A DNA stretch of 64,000 bases from Alkalicoccobacillus porphyridii (GCF_007293315.1 NZ_VLXZ01000001.1:496001-560000), one strand, 5' to 3'; counted from the stretch's first letter, positions 26,815 to 36,042 are shown. Notes: generated by a model from the sequence alone, not told the origin. Translations and numbers: made by a program.

Positions 26815-27042
26815 CTATAAATCCCAAAAGGTATCAAAGTCTACTTTAAAATCCATATCTTGAAGTGTAATGATAATTCGTCTAGCACTCCTTACGCTTG
26901 GCTCGCTGTCCTCTTTACATAATCTCCGGACAGTTTCTCTACTAACACCACACATATTCGCCATTCGTTGCTGTGTAATTTCATGTTGAGACAAAAATCG
27001 TGCAAAAGGTGTCTCAGGTACTGTTGTTGTCTGATACATCAT
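26815..27042 (-). CDS. Small helix-turn-helix regulator
   Basis: A 75-residue protein. ITQQRMANMCGVSRETVRRLCKEDSEPSVRSARRIIITLQ is an XRE-like helix-turn-helix with recognition segment SRETVRRLC. The frame is open to 27312, but GGAGG lies five bases before ATG 27042, giving MMYQTTTVPE. A TATAAT lies about 40 bp upstream. Its 3' end faces the TetR gene with 8 bp between stops. Target unknown. Confidence 0.8.
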   Translation of the reverse strand: MMYQTTTVPETPFARFLSQHEITQQRMANMCGVSRETVRRLCKEDSEPSVRSARRIIITLQDMDFKVDFDTFWDL

Positions 27043-27247
27043 TGCACCTCCGTGTTTTTTTCTGTCATTTATTCTATACTTTATTATAGCGCGATTGAAC
27101 GTGTTCGTGGCGCGGTTTTTGCTAGTTTTCAGTTGGGAAAAAGAGTCCTCACTTTTCAAAAGAGGCTTTTTTTGAATAAAGCTAGCACAGGATAGTCTTT
27201 GCACTCTTCCTTCCATTTTGCCTGAGCTAATCAGCCATTTGCTACAA

Positions 27248-27290
27248 TAAAAAATCCAAACAATGGCGTTTAAGCTGTCATTGTTTGGAT
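27248..27290 (-). terminator. Terminator of the DapA-LacI-TTT-ribokinase operon
   Basis: Arms ATCCAAACAATG/CATTGTTTGGAT are followed by TTTTTT on the minus strand, about 70 bp after the ribokinase stop. Confidence 0.9.
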
Positions 27291-27358
27291 TCCTTTGATT
27301 CCAGTACTTCAATTCAACATATTTTTTCGTAATCAGTTAAAAATGAATTGGGATAATA

Positions 27359-28273
27359 TCATTCATTGCTTTTATACTTCAACATTTCCTGTGCAGTTGG
27401 CATACCGGATTGCGCACCAAACTTGGTTACCGAGAGAGCTGCTGCTGCATTTGCGAATGGAACGGCTTTCTCTAGCTCACTATCTTCAGCCAAAGCAACA
27501 GCAAGTGCTCCATTAAACGTATCCCCCGCACCTGTGGTATCAACAACTTCTGCATGAATTCCTACAATATTCGTATTCTCGTTGTCCTTTGCTCTTCTAT
27601 AGCTAGCACCCATACTGCCTAATGTAACAACTACAGCGTCAACCGATGCAGACAGTAGCTTTTGTGTGCCTTTTATGATGTCGGTTTCACCAGTCAGTTC
27701 AGTAAGCTCTGTTTCATTTGGCGTGATGTAATGGCATAGCTCAATCAATTCGCCCGGTAGCTCTTGAGCTGGAGCAGGATTCAAAATGACTTTTACACCA
27801 AACTGTGTTGCTACACTTGCTGCATACTCTACCATCTCAAGTGGAATTTCAAGCTGTAACAGCATGATGTCCGCTTCTTTGATCACATCTACTGCGGATT
27901 CGATCTGTTCTTTAGATATCGCGTGGTTTGCACCCGGTACAATAATGATATGATTATCCTCTTCTGCTACCGTAATTTGTGCCATACCAGTAGATACTGT
28001 CTGATGTACGTTAATAAAATCTGTATTTATTTTCTCTTTTTTAAGATGTTCTAATAAAGCCTGTCCAGTATGATCATTGCCTACCGCCCCAATCATAGTC
28101 ACGTCTGCTCCAAGCCTAGCTGCTGCCACGGCTTGATTGGCGCCTTTCCCTCCTGGAAACTGATCGAATCCAACGCCAGTAATCGTTTCTCCCTTCTTGG
28201 GAAAACGACTCGACTTTGTTACCATATCCATATTTATACTTCCAACAACAACAACTTTTGGTTTTACTGACAC
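27359..28273 (-). CDS. rbsK: Ribokinase family sugar kinase
   Basis: A 304-residue PfkB-family kinase predicted to phosphorylate ribose or a related sugar. VVVVGSINMDMVTKSSRFP is the ribokinase start, FPGGKGANQAVAAARLGADV the first PfkB signature, and VDTTGAGDTFNGALAVAL the second, carrying the catalytic Asp and anion hole. A GTG at 28282 opens the frame, but AGGTGA before GTG 28273 makes that the better start. It is the last gene of an operon encoding a lyase/aldolase, a LacI repressor and a TTT transporter. Ribose itself would not need a TTT carrier, so the real substrate may be a product of the aldolase. Confidence 0.85.
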   Translation of the reverse strand: MSVKPKVVVVGSINMDMVTKSSRFPKKGETITGVGFDQFPGGKGANQAVAAARLGADVTMIGAVGNDHTGQALLEHLKKEKINTDFINVHQTVSTGMAQITVAEEDNHIIIVPGANHAISKEQIESAVDVIKEADIMLLQLEIPLEMVEYAASVATQFGVKVILNPAPAQELPGELIELCHYITPNETELTELTGETDIIKGTQKLLSASVDAVVVTLGSMGASYRRAKDNENTNIVGIHAEVVDTTGAGDTFNGALAVALAEDSELEKAVPFANAAAALSVTKFGAQSGMPTAQEMLKYKSNE

Positions 28274-28291
28274 TTTGTTCACCTGCTTTAT

Positions 28292-29776
28292 TTAATTTAT
28301 AGCTTTTTTATTATTTAGAAGCTTTCTTACTATTGGTATCACCATGGATAGAAAGGCGATGATAAGTAATATAAGTGCAATAGGACTTGTAAAGAATATC
28401 ATAAGACCTGCGTCCTGACTAATGACTAACGAGCGTCTAAAATTAGATTCGGCCATTGGACCTAAAATTAAAGCTAAGATTAGAGGACCGAGTGGTATTT
28501 CTAGCCTCTTAAATAATAATCCAAATAATCCTGCTATAGCCATGACCCAAACATCAAAATAAGAATTGTTGATTGCATAAGCACCAATGACACAGAAGAT
28601 TACAACCGAAACCCAAATGAATTCTTGTTTAACTCTCATAACCTGTGAGAATAGTTTAGCCCCAAAAAGCCCAACAATAATAACTAATATATTTGCAACG
28701 ATGAGTAAGCCGAATATTAAATGAACCATATCTAGATGATCAGTAAATAGTGCTGGCCCTGGATCTAAACCATACATCATTAATGACCCTATAAGAATAG
28801 CAGTTACGGCATCTCCGGGGAGACCTAGCGTCATCATTGTCGTAAACGCCCCTCCAATGACGGCATTATTTGAAGTGACTGATGCAGTTAACCCCCCCAA
28901 TGAACCATGACCGTACTCTTTTTTTCTTTTACCTTTAGCTAAATTTTTTGATTGTTGCCATGATATAAAAGAAGCAATGTCCCCACCTGCCCCAGGAATA
29001 ACACCGATAAAGGTAGAAAGCAAGGATGATAAAATAAATGGTTTCCGTATTTCTTTACGCTCTTTTTTATTAGGTATGATGCGTCCAATCTCCCTAGACT
29101 TCACATGAATATTTTGATTTTTAGAGAGTATTTGATTAAATACCTCACCAAGACCAAACAACCCAATCATGATCGGTATGAATGAAAAACCTTCTAGAAG
29201 TAATGGATGCCCGTATGTAAACCTAGGTATATTTAATATAGGGTCTAAACCTATCGTGACTATAAAAAGGCCAATAGCACCTGATATTAATCCTTTAATA
29301 ATAGAATTTGATGCAACGCTAATCATAATAGATAATCCAAAAACAGCTAGTGCAAAATATTCGGCTGGTCCAAAGCTCAAAGCTACCCTGGATAAAGGCA
29401 TAGCTGCAACGATTAAAAATACTGTGCTAACAAGCCCACCTAACCCTGAATATATTGCATTTATCCCCATTGCAACTCCAGCCCTACCTTGCTGTGTCAA
29501 CTTATACCCATCAAAAGTAGTAGCTACTGATGCTGGTGTACCCGGCGTATTTACCAGGATTGCAGGGATACCACTTGCAAAAATAGCTGTACAATAAATA
29601 GCAATCAACATAGCAAGACCTTCTGAAGGTGCAAGCCAAAAAGTTAACGGAGTTAATACAGCAACACCCATAGTAGCAGTTAACCCTGGCAAAGCTCCAA
29701 TAAATAAACCTAGGAATGTACCAAGTAACATGAATAATATAACGCTTGGTTGAAATAACTGTATGATCGTCTCCAT
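28292..29776 (-). CDS. tctA: TTT large permease TctA (system 2)
   Basis: A 494-residue TctA-family permease. Diagnostic stretches are FIGALPGLTATMGVAVLTPLTFW, LVNTPGTPASVATTFDGYKL, FIGVIPGAGGDIASFISWQQSK and TLGLPGDAVTAILIGSLMMYGLDPGP. These Gly/Pro motifs closely parallel the other two TctA proteins of the window but the sequences differ substantially, so they are not recent duplicates. The start ATG 29776 follows TAGGAGG. It lies 11 bp after tctB and is followed by ribokinase. Confidence 0.95.
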   Translation of the reverse strand: METIIQLFQPSVILFMLLGTFLGLFIGALPGLTATMGVAVLTPLTFWLAPSEGLAMLIAIYCTAIFASGIPAILVNTPGTPASVATTFDGYKLTQQGRAGVAMGINAIYSGLGGLVSTVFLIVAAMPLSRVALSFGPAEYFALAVFGLSIMISVASNSIIKGLISGAIGLFIVTIGLDPILNIPRFTYGHPLLLEGFSFIPIMIGLFGLGEVFNQILSKNQNIHVKSREIGRIIPNKKERKEIRKPFILSSLLSTFIGVIPGAGGDIASFISWQQSKNLAKGKRKKEYGHGSLGGLTASVTSNNAVIGGAFTTMMTLGLPGDAVTAILIGSLMMYGLDPGPALFTDHLDMVHLIFGLLIVANILVIIVGLFGAKLFSQVMRVKQEFIWVSVVIFCVIGAYAINNSYFDVWVMAIAGLFGLLFKRLEIPLGPLILALILGPMAESNFRRSLVISQDAGLMIFFTSPIALILLIIAFLSMVIPIVRKLLNNKKAIN

Positions 29777-29787
29777 CTTGGTACCTC

Positions 29788-30222
29788 CTACAAAATAATG
29801 TTCAACCCTTCAACAAAAACAAAATAGATAAATAAACTTAGTACTGATGAAGTGATAATCGATGATTTCCAATTAATTTTTAATATCTTACATAGAATAA
29901 ACAAACATACAATGGATAAGAAGATGAAATTTACTTTACCTAATAAGAATATAAACAGAAAAATAATGATGTTAAATAATACAAGACTTTTTAACTTCTT
30001 TTTTTCGTTCTGATCAAAGATAGGTTTATCGCTATTATTTTTCAGTATCATGATGCTATCAAGTACAAGTAGAACGACAAGAGCAATTAGAGCAAACCTA
30101 GGAAACAGGGCTGGACCTGAATCCTCTACACCAAAACGTGTTGGAAATGTATAAGTAACAAAAAACAAGTAAACGCTTCCAAAGATAAAAGAAATATTAA
30201 AAATGAGGTTCGTTCTTTTCAT
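29788..30222 (-). CDS. tctB: TTT small membrane subunit TctB (system 2)
   Basis: A 144-residue protein with four transmembrane helices (about 6-24, 38-58, 78-96 and 101-140). A polar loop LKNNSDKPIFDQNEKKKLK links helices 2 and 3. It lies between the TctC and TctA genes and completes the membrane complex. The primary sequence is poorly conserved, as usual for TctB; identification rests on topology and position. Confidence 0.87.
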   Translation of the reverse strand: MKRTNLIFNISFIFGSVYLFFVTYTFPTRFGVEDSGPALFPRFALIALVVLLVLDSIMILKNNSDKPIFDQNEKKKLKSLVLFNIIIFLFIFLLGKVNFIFLSIVCLFILCKILKINWKSSIITSSVLSLFIYFVFVEGLNIIL

Positions 30223-30254
30223 TCAAAACACTCTCCAAGTAATATAATAATGAT

Positions 30255-31226
30255 TTAATTATTCATCCTGATGGTAGGGATTAATTCATTAAAATATTCA
30301 TATTGATCTATAGCAAAATTTTTAAACTCTTTACTTGGTAAATATGCTGGAGTAAGCCCCCTTGTCGAAGCAAGACTTTGAAAGGTTTCTTCATTCATTG
30401 CATTTTCAATAGCCAAGTTAAAAGCTTCAACAATCTCATTAGGAGTACCTTTAGGAGCTACGAAACCGCCCCAACCGGACATAACTAAATCAATACCCTC
30501 TTCTTTCAAAGTTGGCACATCAGGGACAAGAGGGTCTCGTTCCTCTCCCATCACAGCTAATACTTTTAAATCTCCACTATCTAATCCAGATTTAATCTCT
30601 GAGGGACTTACTGACACAGCATCAATATGCCCACCCATTAGGGAGCTAACTGCAGGTGCTGCACCTTCAAATGGGACATAATTAAAACTTACATCCATCT
30701 CTTGTGCCAAAGCCGTCCCAGCAATATGCCAAATCGACCCCGTTCCAGAATTACCTAATTGAATTTGGGAGGGATTTTCCTCTGCATAGTCAATAAATTC
30801 TTGAATGTTATCGTAAGGTGCATCAGCAGACACTGTAATTGCAGCGGGAATTGCCATTAGCCTCGCCAGATATTCAAACTCAGAAGGTTCTATATCAGCT
30901 AACTCAAGCCCCCCATACATTGCTAACTCAACAGGAACGTATCCAATACGATATCCATTAGGTGGTGCTGACATCACATCATAAATACCTATAGCGCCGG
31001 ATCCACCTGTTTTATTGACAACTGTAACAGGAACCCCTAACTCTTCTTCCATTTGCGTTGCTACTGCTCTAGAAACCATATCCGATGCGCCACCAGATGC
31101 AAATGGAACAACTAAGCTAATTTGATCGGTTGGAAATGTTAATGGATCTTCTTCCTGACCAAGCATTTGACAACCACTCATTAATACTGCAGTAAAAATA
31201 AGCATAATATTTAATGGATATTTCAT
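30255..31226 (-). CDS. tctC: TTT solute-binding lipoprotein TctC (system 2)
   Basis: A 323-residue binding lipoprotein. MKYPLNIMLIFTAVLMSGC is the signal with lipobox LMSGC (Cys19). The family pattern includes ISLVVPFASGGASDMVSRAVA, VVNKTGGSGAIGIY, MGGHIDAVSVSPSE and WGGFVAPKGTPNEIVEAFN. It follows the LacI gene by 10 bp on the same transcript, so uptake is repressed together with the catabolic enzyme. The ligand is probably a sugar acid or other carboxylate. Confidence 0.94.
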   Translation of the reverse strand: MKYPLNIMLIFTAVLMSGCQMLGQEEDPLTFPTDQISLVVPFASGGASDMVSRAVATQMEEELGVPVTVVNKTGGSGAIGIYDVMSAPPNGYRIGYVPVELAMYGGLELADIEPSEFEYLARLMAIPAAITVSADAPYDNIQEFIDYAEENPSQIQLGNSGTGSIWHIAGTALAQEMDVSFNYVPFEGAAPAVSSLMGGHIDAVSVSPSEIKSGLDSGDLKVLAVMGEERDPLVPDVPTLKEEGIDLVMSGWGGFVAPKGTPNEIVEAFNLAIENAMNEETFQSLASTRGLTPAYLPSKEFKNFAIDQYEYFNELIPTIRMNN

Positions 31227-31236
31227 CTTAGTACCC

Positions 31237-32250
31237 TCACTTTGAACTGAGATATTTACAGCTTTCTCCTATTTCAAGTCTAGGTTTAATTACAATTTTC
31301 TTTGGTTCATATTCTTCATAAATTGTAAGCCTGTTCTTTAATAAGCTTGCACTCTCAGTCCCAATTCTTTTAAGCGGCTGAGTAATTAATGTTAATTTTG
31401 GTTTGATAAGTTCCCATTGTTCTCTGTCTCCAAAAGCAATCACAGATATGTCGTTCGGGATTGATAAGCCTTGCTCTTGGATAGCCTTCAATAAACCTAT
31501 CGTCATTGTATTATTACAGCTATATATAGCTGTAGGGGGTTCTTGTAGAAGAAGTAATTCTTGTGTTTCACGGAATGCATTCTCTTCATTAAAATTTCCT
31601 TGTCTTATATATCTAGTGATCAGTAGATTTTGATTCTTCAAAGCATCAACCGCTCCATCATATCTAGCACGACCATTAGAATGATTAAGGTGACCAAATA
31701 ACACAGCAATCTTCTTATGTCCAAGACTGCTTAGATAATTTATGGCTTCATAAGATCCAAAATAATTATCATCTTCAATACTATCTGTATTCACTCCATC
31801 TGTACGTCTGTCTACAGCAATAATTGGCACACCCGTGTCTTGAACATGCTGCACGAGTTCTCGATTTGATCCTGTTGGAATGATGACAAGTCCGTCTACT
31901 TGCTGCTCTAGTATAAGTTGCAGTAATTCGCGTTCCTGTTCAACATTGTCGTTATGGCTCATAAGTATCATATGACAACCAATTGAACGGATTGTTGTTT
32001 CAATCTCTTTTGCAATTGACATTAGATACGGATTACTAATATCAGATATGATGACGCCTACCTTATTTGTTCGTTCTGACTTTAAACTGCGTGCATTAGC
32101 GTTCACTTGATAACGAAGGCTTTTGACTGCAACCTGAATTCTATCAACTGTTTCTTTGCTTACATAACCTTTATGATTTAAGGCTTTAGAGACAGTACTA
32201 ATTGAAACACCTGCCTCCTTGGCCACATCTTTTATTGTTACTTTTCTCAT
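31237..32250 (-). CDS. LacI-family transcriptional regulator
   Basis: A 337-residue repressor. TIKDVAKEAGVSISTVSKALNHKGYVSKETVDRI is the N-terminal LacI helix-turn-helix and hinge, including the SARSLKSERTNKVGVIISDI junction. The remaining 270 residues form the periplasmic-binding-protein-like effector domain (VDGLVIIPTGS, AVDRRTDGVNTDSIEDDNYFG, PNDISVIAFGD). It lies inside its own operon between the DapA-family gene and tctC. Two copies of AGGAAAACGTTTTYCT upstream of the operon are the probable operators. Confidence 0.95.
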   Translation of the reverse strand: MRKVTIKDVAKEAGVSISTVSKALNHKGYVSKETVDRIQVAVKSLRYQVNANARSLKSERTNKVGVIISDISNPYLMSIAKEIETTIRSIGCHMILMSHNDNVEQERELLQLILEQQVDGLVIIPTGSNRELVQHVQDTGVPIIAVDRRTDGVNTDSIEDDNYFGSYEAINYLSSLGHKKIAVLFGHLNHSNGRARYDGAVDALKNQNLLITRYIRQGNFNEENAFRETQELLLLQEPPTAIYSCNNTMTIGLLKAIQEQGLSIPNDISVIAFGDREQWELIKPKLTLITQPLKRIGTESASLLKNRLTIYEEYEPKKIVIKPRLEIGESCKYLSSK

Positions 32251-32286
32251 ATTTATTCCTCCATCTGCATTTATTACTACAGATGA

Positions 32287-33195
32287 TTATACACTCATGG
32301 ATTTAGACTGTCTGTCTAAGCTTTTTAACTCTTCTTCTAATTCTGTTACTTGATTTTCTGATAGATTCAATTGAGGTTTTTTCATTGAACCTACGTCAAC
32401 TCCTCTACTTTCTAAAGCCATTTTAAAGTAAGACATGTTAGTGCCACCTTTTAATGCAAGGCAGTATCTCTCTGCTTCTTTTTGGTAAATTTGAGCTTGT
32501 TGAATATTACCTTCTGTATATGCTTTATAAGTTGCGACAAATGGTTCTGGATACACTCCTGATATTCCTGAAACCGTTCCATCGCATCCCATTGCTAGCG
32601 CTGAAACTAAAAGTCTGTCTGTACCAGTCAGAACAGAGAAGTTTCCATCATTAATATTTGTGTAATCCGATAACTTTATGAAATCCGGATAACTATATTT
32701 AATTCCAATTACATTCACAGATCTATTCGCGATACGTTGGGCCACCTCAGGACTTAACTCATTTGCTGACGCTTGAGGAATATTGTAAAGATATACAGGA
32801 AAATCAATTGGAACTTCAGCAGCTACCCTGACATAATACTCTTCTAATTCCTCGTCATTAATTCCAAGAAAATAAGGCGTTACTATACCAATTCCATCTG
32901 CACCTATGGAATGGGCATGTTTTGCTAGCTCTATCGTACTTTCCTCTGTACTTGATCCTACATGAATATAAACTACAACTCGATTAGCAGCTTGAGCTAC
33001 CACAGCCTCTGCAACCTGCTTTCTTTCGTCAACGTTTAATTTATTCATCTCACCCGTAGTACCTAAAGGAAATAGACAATTGACTCCTTTTTCAATTAAG
33101 AATTCAGTTAAACCTTTTACTTTCTCTAAATCTACGAATCCGCTTTCATTAAAGGGAGTAACCAATGCTGATGTAATGCCATAAAGTGTTTTCAA
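32287..33195 (-). CDS. DapA/NanA-family class I aldolase or dehydratase
   Basis: A 302-residue (beta/alpha)8 enzyme of the DHDPS/N-acetylneuraminate lyase family. GTTGEMNKL (45-53) is the pyruvate-carboxylate-binding motif, Y137 in VYLYNIPQ and K166 in IGIKYSYPD are the catalytic Tyr and Schiff-base Lys. The start is TTG 33195 preceded by GGAGG. The gene is first in an operon with a LacI regulator, TTT transporter and kinase, so it acts in catabolism (a pyruvate-releasing aldolase or keto-deoxy sugar-acid dehydratase) rather than lysine synthesis. The exact substrate cannot be read from the sequence. Confidence 0.9.
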   Translation of the reverse strand: MKTLYGITSALVTPFNESGFVDLEKVKGLTEFLIEKGVNCLFPLGTTGEMNKLNVDERKQVAEAVVAQAANRVVVYIHVGSSTEESTIELAKHAHSIGADGIGIVTPYFLGINDEELEEYYVRVAAEVPIDFPVYLYNIPQASANELSPEVAQRIANRSVNVIGIKYSYPDFIKLSDYTNINDGNFSVLTGTDRLLVSALAMGCDGTVSGISGVYPEPFVATYKAYTEGNIQQAQIYQKEAERYCLALKGGTNMSYFKMALESRGVDVGSMKKPQLNLSENQVTELEEELKSLDRQSKSMSV

Positions 33196-33221
33196 CTATT
33201 CAACCTCCAGTTAATTAATTC

Positions 33222-33237
33222 AGGAAAACGTTTTTCT
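33222..33237. promoter_or_regulatory. LacI-type operator 1, proximal
   Basis: AGGAAAACGTTTTTCT is a 16-bp near-palindrome with a central CG, 27 bp upstream of the DapA-family start. It is one mismatch from perfect symmetry and matches operator 2. Confidence 0.75.
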
Positions 33238-33297
33238 CTTATATGCAATTAATTATAGAAAATCATTGATAAATCGCTTTAAAAAACTATAAAATTT

Positions 33298-33313
33298 AGG
33301 AAAACGTTTTCCT
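33298..33313. promoter_or_regulatory. LacI-type operator 2, distal
   Basis: AGGAAAACGTTTTCCT is a perfect 16-bp palindrome, with centre 76 bp from that of operator 1. A TATAAT (minus strand, about 33253-33258) lies between the two, so a looped LacI dimer pair could trap the promoter. It also resembles a cre, so CcpA binding cannot be excluded. Confidence 0.8.
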
Positions 33314-33438
33314 GAATGCTATGATATTATTCTTTTTCAAAAAAATCAAGTGGATTTTTTCACGCCACTGTCACATAAAGAAAGATGACACTAAAAGAAA
33401 TCTGCTACACTAAATAGAATGCACTATTTATGAGGTGA

Positions 33439-34074
33439 ATGATGAAGCGTAAACTCTTTATTTTATTGTTATTTCTAACCATTGGCATATTCGTATATAT
33501 ATATAGGCTAGACCTTATTACATGGATTCAGTGGTACGGTGAACAATCCATTATATTAACAACAATTGCAGCTACGCTTTTTGCCTTGTTTCCAGTGATC
33601 CCATTTCCGATCATTGGTGGTATTCTCGGCGTGATGTATGGACCCGCTATCGGTAGTTTAGTGACTTGGATTGGTTCATCTGTCGCTTCTATTATTATGT
33701 TTATTGCGATCAGGTTTGGTTTCCAGGATTGGGGCAGAAGAGTGATTTCACGCTACAAATCGTTAGATCGAATCACCGCATTATTTGAACGAAATGCGTT
33801 TATGACCATTTTTATTAGCAGAATGGTTCCTGTTATTCCTTCGATTGTGGCTAACTCATATTTTGCTCTTAGTCGTGTTTCACTAGGTGTTTATTCATTA
33901 GCATCTACGATAGGAAAAATCCCTTCCATGATCCTGTTTGCAACAGTAGGCAGTACCCTGATGAACAATCCTGGTGACTTATTTATGGTTGCCATCTATT
34001 ATCTTGGTTTCTTATTGGTTGTATATAGTATCTACCGCATGTGGAGCCGTAGACATCATCGTGGCACGACGTAA
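33439..34074 (+). CDS. TVP38/TMEM64 (VTT/DedA-like) membrane protein
   Basis: A 211-residue integral membrane protein with about five helices. The VTT-domain core is FALFPVIPFPIIGGILGVMYGPAIGSLVTWIGSSVAS followed by FISRMVPVIPSIVANSYFALSRVS, the two hairpins shared with YdjX and DedA proteins. Family members are lipid scramblases or proton-dependent carriers; the function here is unknown. The start follows GAGGTGA. It is a single gene with a terminator shared with the convergent carbamoylase. Confidence 0.87.
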   Translation: MMKRKLFILLLFLTIGIFVYIYRLDLITWIQWYGEQSIILTTIAATLFALFPVIPFPIIGGILGVMYGPAIGSLVTWIGSSVASIIMFIAIRFGFQDWGRRVISRYKSLDRITALFERNAFMTIFISRMVPVIPSIVANSYFALSRVSLGVYSLASTIGKIPSMILFATVGSTLMNNPGDLFMVAIYYLGFLLVVYSIYRMWSRRHHRGTT

Positions 34075-34076
34075 AA

Positions 34077-34107
34077 GCAGTGAGCGTATATGCCCACTGC
34101 TTTTTTT
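34077..34107 (+). terminator. Terminator between convergent genes
   Basis: GCAGTG/CACTGC arms with an inner GCGTATATGC palindrome are followed by seven T on the plus strand. The minus strand has four T, so it may also serve the carbamoylase operon. Confidence 0.9.
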
Positions 34108-34114
34108 CTTTTCA

Positions 34115-35329
34115 TCAGGTTTGATCTAATGCACGTACTGTTCGGTCAAGAATGTTTACGGCAGTCGCTACGTCATCGCTTGTGGTCCATTCCTTTGGAT
34201 TGTGGCTAATCCCGTCCTTTGATCGAGCAAAAATCATCCCCATCGGCCACTTTCCAATGAACTGCATTCCGTCATGACCAGCGCCACTAGGCAACGTGAT
34301 CGGTTTAATGCCTGCCTCCTCCAAACTGGTTTGAATCAGTTGTTGAATTTGTTCAGAACAAGGAGCTGGTGAGATTCGTTGCATTTCATCTATTTCTAAT
34401 TCCAAATCGCGCTCATTAGCAATTTGCGCAGTTGCGTCTCGAATTTGCTTTTCCGCCTGATCTCGCACTGCTTCATCTACATGCCTTAAATCCAACGTCC
34501 ATTCACTATAACCAGGAATAACATTTGTTCCCCCTGGTTTTACCGCAATTTGACCAACAGTAGCAACAAGATCTGGATGTTGAAGGGCAATCCGTTCAAT
34601 CTCAGCAATGATCAAGCTTGCAGCAACTAACGTATCTCGGCGTTGATTCATAGGAGTTGATCCTGCATGTCCCGCTTCTCCTGTTAGCTTCATACGTAAC
34701 CAGACTGGCCCAGCGATCCCACTGACAACTCCAGCTGGCACTTGCGCTGATTCCAATATCTTTCCTTGTTCTATATGGAGCTCAATATATGCTTTTACTT
34801 GAGTAAGTGCCGCCTCAGATACAGCCGTTGGATCGTACCCCATGGATGTCATCGCTTCATGGATTGACACACCCTCGGAATCCTGTTGTTGAAGTTGATG
34901 TTGTGTTAATGTTCCTGCAACTGCGCGACTTCCAATCATACCAAGACCAAAGCGAGACCCCTCTTCATCCTTAAATGCCATCACTTTTAAGGTATGCTTT
35001 GGCTTAATTCCTTCTTCTTGAAGTGTCTGTAGCACTTCAATACCACCCAATACACCAAGTGGCCCATCGAAGTTTCCACCATTTGGCACGCTGTCAACAT
35101 GTGATCCTATGAGAATCGTCTCGTCCTTTTCTCCTTTTAGGATGCCATATAAGTTTCCGACAGAGTCATAGCCCGCTTCAAGACCCGCCTCTTCCATAAA
35201 TGATTTCACCAGCTCATTTGCCGCTGCCTCTTCATCTGTATAAGAATATCTTGTTACTCCACCATCCTGCGTCTTGCCGATTGCAGAGAGCTTCTCAATT
35301 CTTTGCCATACTCGCTCTTGATTTGTCAT
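34115..35329 (-). CDS. M20 hydantoinase/carbamoylase-family amidohydrolase, predicted N-carbamoyl-L-cysteine hydrolase
   Basis: A 404-residue zinc-dependent amidase. Metal motifs are GSHVDSVPNGGNFDGPLGV (H, D), KDEEGSRFG (Glu base and Glu ligand), HIEQGKILE (His) and the C-terminal SGAGHDGMQF (His). The insert dimerisation domain is at about 210-330. The family covers L-N-carbamoylase, allantoate amidohydrolase and ureidoglycolate-type enzymes. The gene overlaps an ATC-hydrolase gene by 4 bp, so the likely substrate is N-carbamoyl-L-cysteine, giving L-cysteine, CO2 and ammonia, as described for Pseudomonas ATC utilisation. General L-carbamoylase activity is the alternative. Confidence 0.87.
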   Translation of the reverse strand: MTNQERVWQRIEKLSAIGKTQDGGVTRYSYTDEEAAANELVKSFMEEAGLEAGYDSVGNLYGILKGEKDETILIGSHVDSVPNGGNFDGPLGVLGGIEVLQTLQEEGIKPKHTLKVMAFKDEEGSRFGLGMIGSRAVAGTLTQHQLQQQDSEGVSIHEAMTSMGYDPTAVSEAALTQVKAYIELHIEQGKILESAQVPAGVVSGIAGPVWLRMKLTGEAGHAGSTPMNQRRDTLVAASLIIAEIERIALQHPDLVATVGQIAVKPGGTNVIPGYSEWTLDLRHVDEAVRDQAEKQIRDATAQIANERDLELEIDEMQRISPAPCSEQIQQLIQTSLEEAGIKPITLPSGAGHDGMQFIGKWPMGMIFARSKDGISHNPKEWTTSDDVATAVNILDRTVRALDQT

Positions 35330-36042
35330 AATTGCTTCCCCTCTTTCTTATTCATTGAAAAATGAAAATGGCAGACACCCTCATGAATGACGTATTGATC
35401 ATGCTCCACTTCAAAGTCAGAGTTAAATCCCTTAGCTACAGCCGGATCAATCATCTCACAATAAAGAATGCCGTATTCACCCATTCCATCTTCAACCCAT
35501 TGCTCTCCAAACGGGCACTTGGTAAAGGTTTGTTCAATATTGTTTTCTGTTAACACATTTTCAAATTCAAACAACTCACTACGACCCATATCATAATTAG
35601 ACAGATAATGCTGAATAGTGTTTGGAAAACCAAGATGTGCAGCCCGATGAGCAATGCCTTCTCCACGCTCTTCACCAAATCTGCGCACCGCCTCTCGCAC
35701 AGCATCTTTTCCACTATCTCCATATTGATCAACAACTTGTTTGGTTACCTCTGCAAACAACTGAGCCATCCACGCATAGATCGTGCCTTGCTCATCTACA
35801 TCCTCTGCTCTCGGATCGCTTAGCAGATAATCGTTTAAACGATGTGCCGTTCCCTCCTCAGTTGCTTGATTAGAAATCTTACGTGCACGATCCCAACCAA
35901 ATTGCCTGATCCCTTTTGTAATATACGGTTTTGCTTGCTGCCCAATCTGTTCAATAATTGTTGATTCCATATGGCTAAACAATTTCGCTGTTATGGTATA
36001 CATCGACAGCGGTGGAAGTGGTTCCTTTTGTGTCATGTTCAC
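35326..36042 (-). CDS. L-2-amino-thiazoline-4-carboxylate (ATC) hydrolase family protein
   Basis: A 238-residue protein resembling the ATC hydrolase family, which opens the thiazoline ring of ATC to N-carbamoyl-L-cysteine. Recognised features are the helical N-terminal part with ITKGIRQFGWDRARKI, the second repeat AVRRFGEERGEGIAHRAAHLG and the C-terminal block CPFGEQWVEDGMGEYGILYCEMIDPAVAKGFN followed by HEGVCHFHFSM. The two RFG-type repeats suggest an internal duplication. It is the first of two tightly coupled genes and 51 bp after a homoserine-dehydrogenase-like gene. Family assignment is from memory of the motif. Confidence 0.78.
   Translation of the reverse strand: MNMTQKEPLPPLSMYTITAKLFSHMESTIIEQIGQQAKPYITKGIRQFGWDRARKISNQATEEGTAHRLNDYLLSDPRAEDVDEQGTIYAWMAQLFAEVTKQVVDQYGDSGKDAVREAVRRFGEERGEGIAHRAAHLGFPNTIQHYLSNYDMGRSELFEFENVLTENNIEQTFTKCPFGEQWVEDGMGEYGILYCEMIDPAVAKGFNSDFEVEHDQYVIHEGVCHFHFSMNKKEGKQL

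Noticed and set aside
33298-33313. Calling the palindrome only a cre for CcpA
   Set aside because: It is a perfect AGGAAAACGTTTTCCT with a second near-copy next to a LacI-containing operon; a local LacI operator is simpler, although CcpA overlap remains possible.
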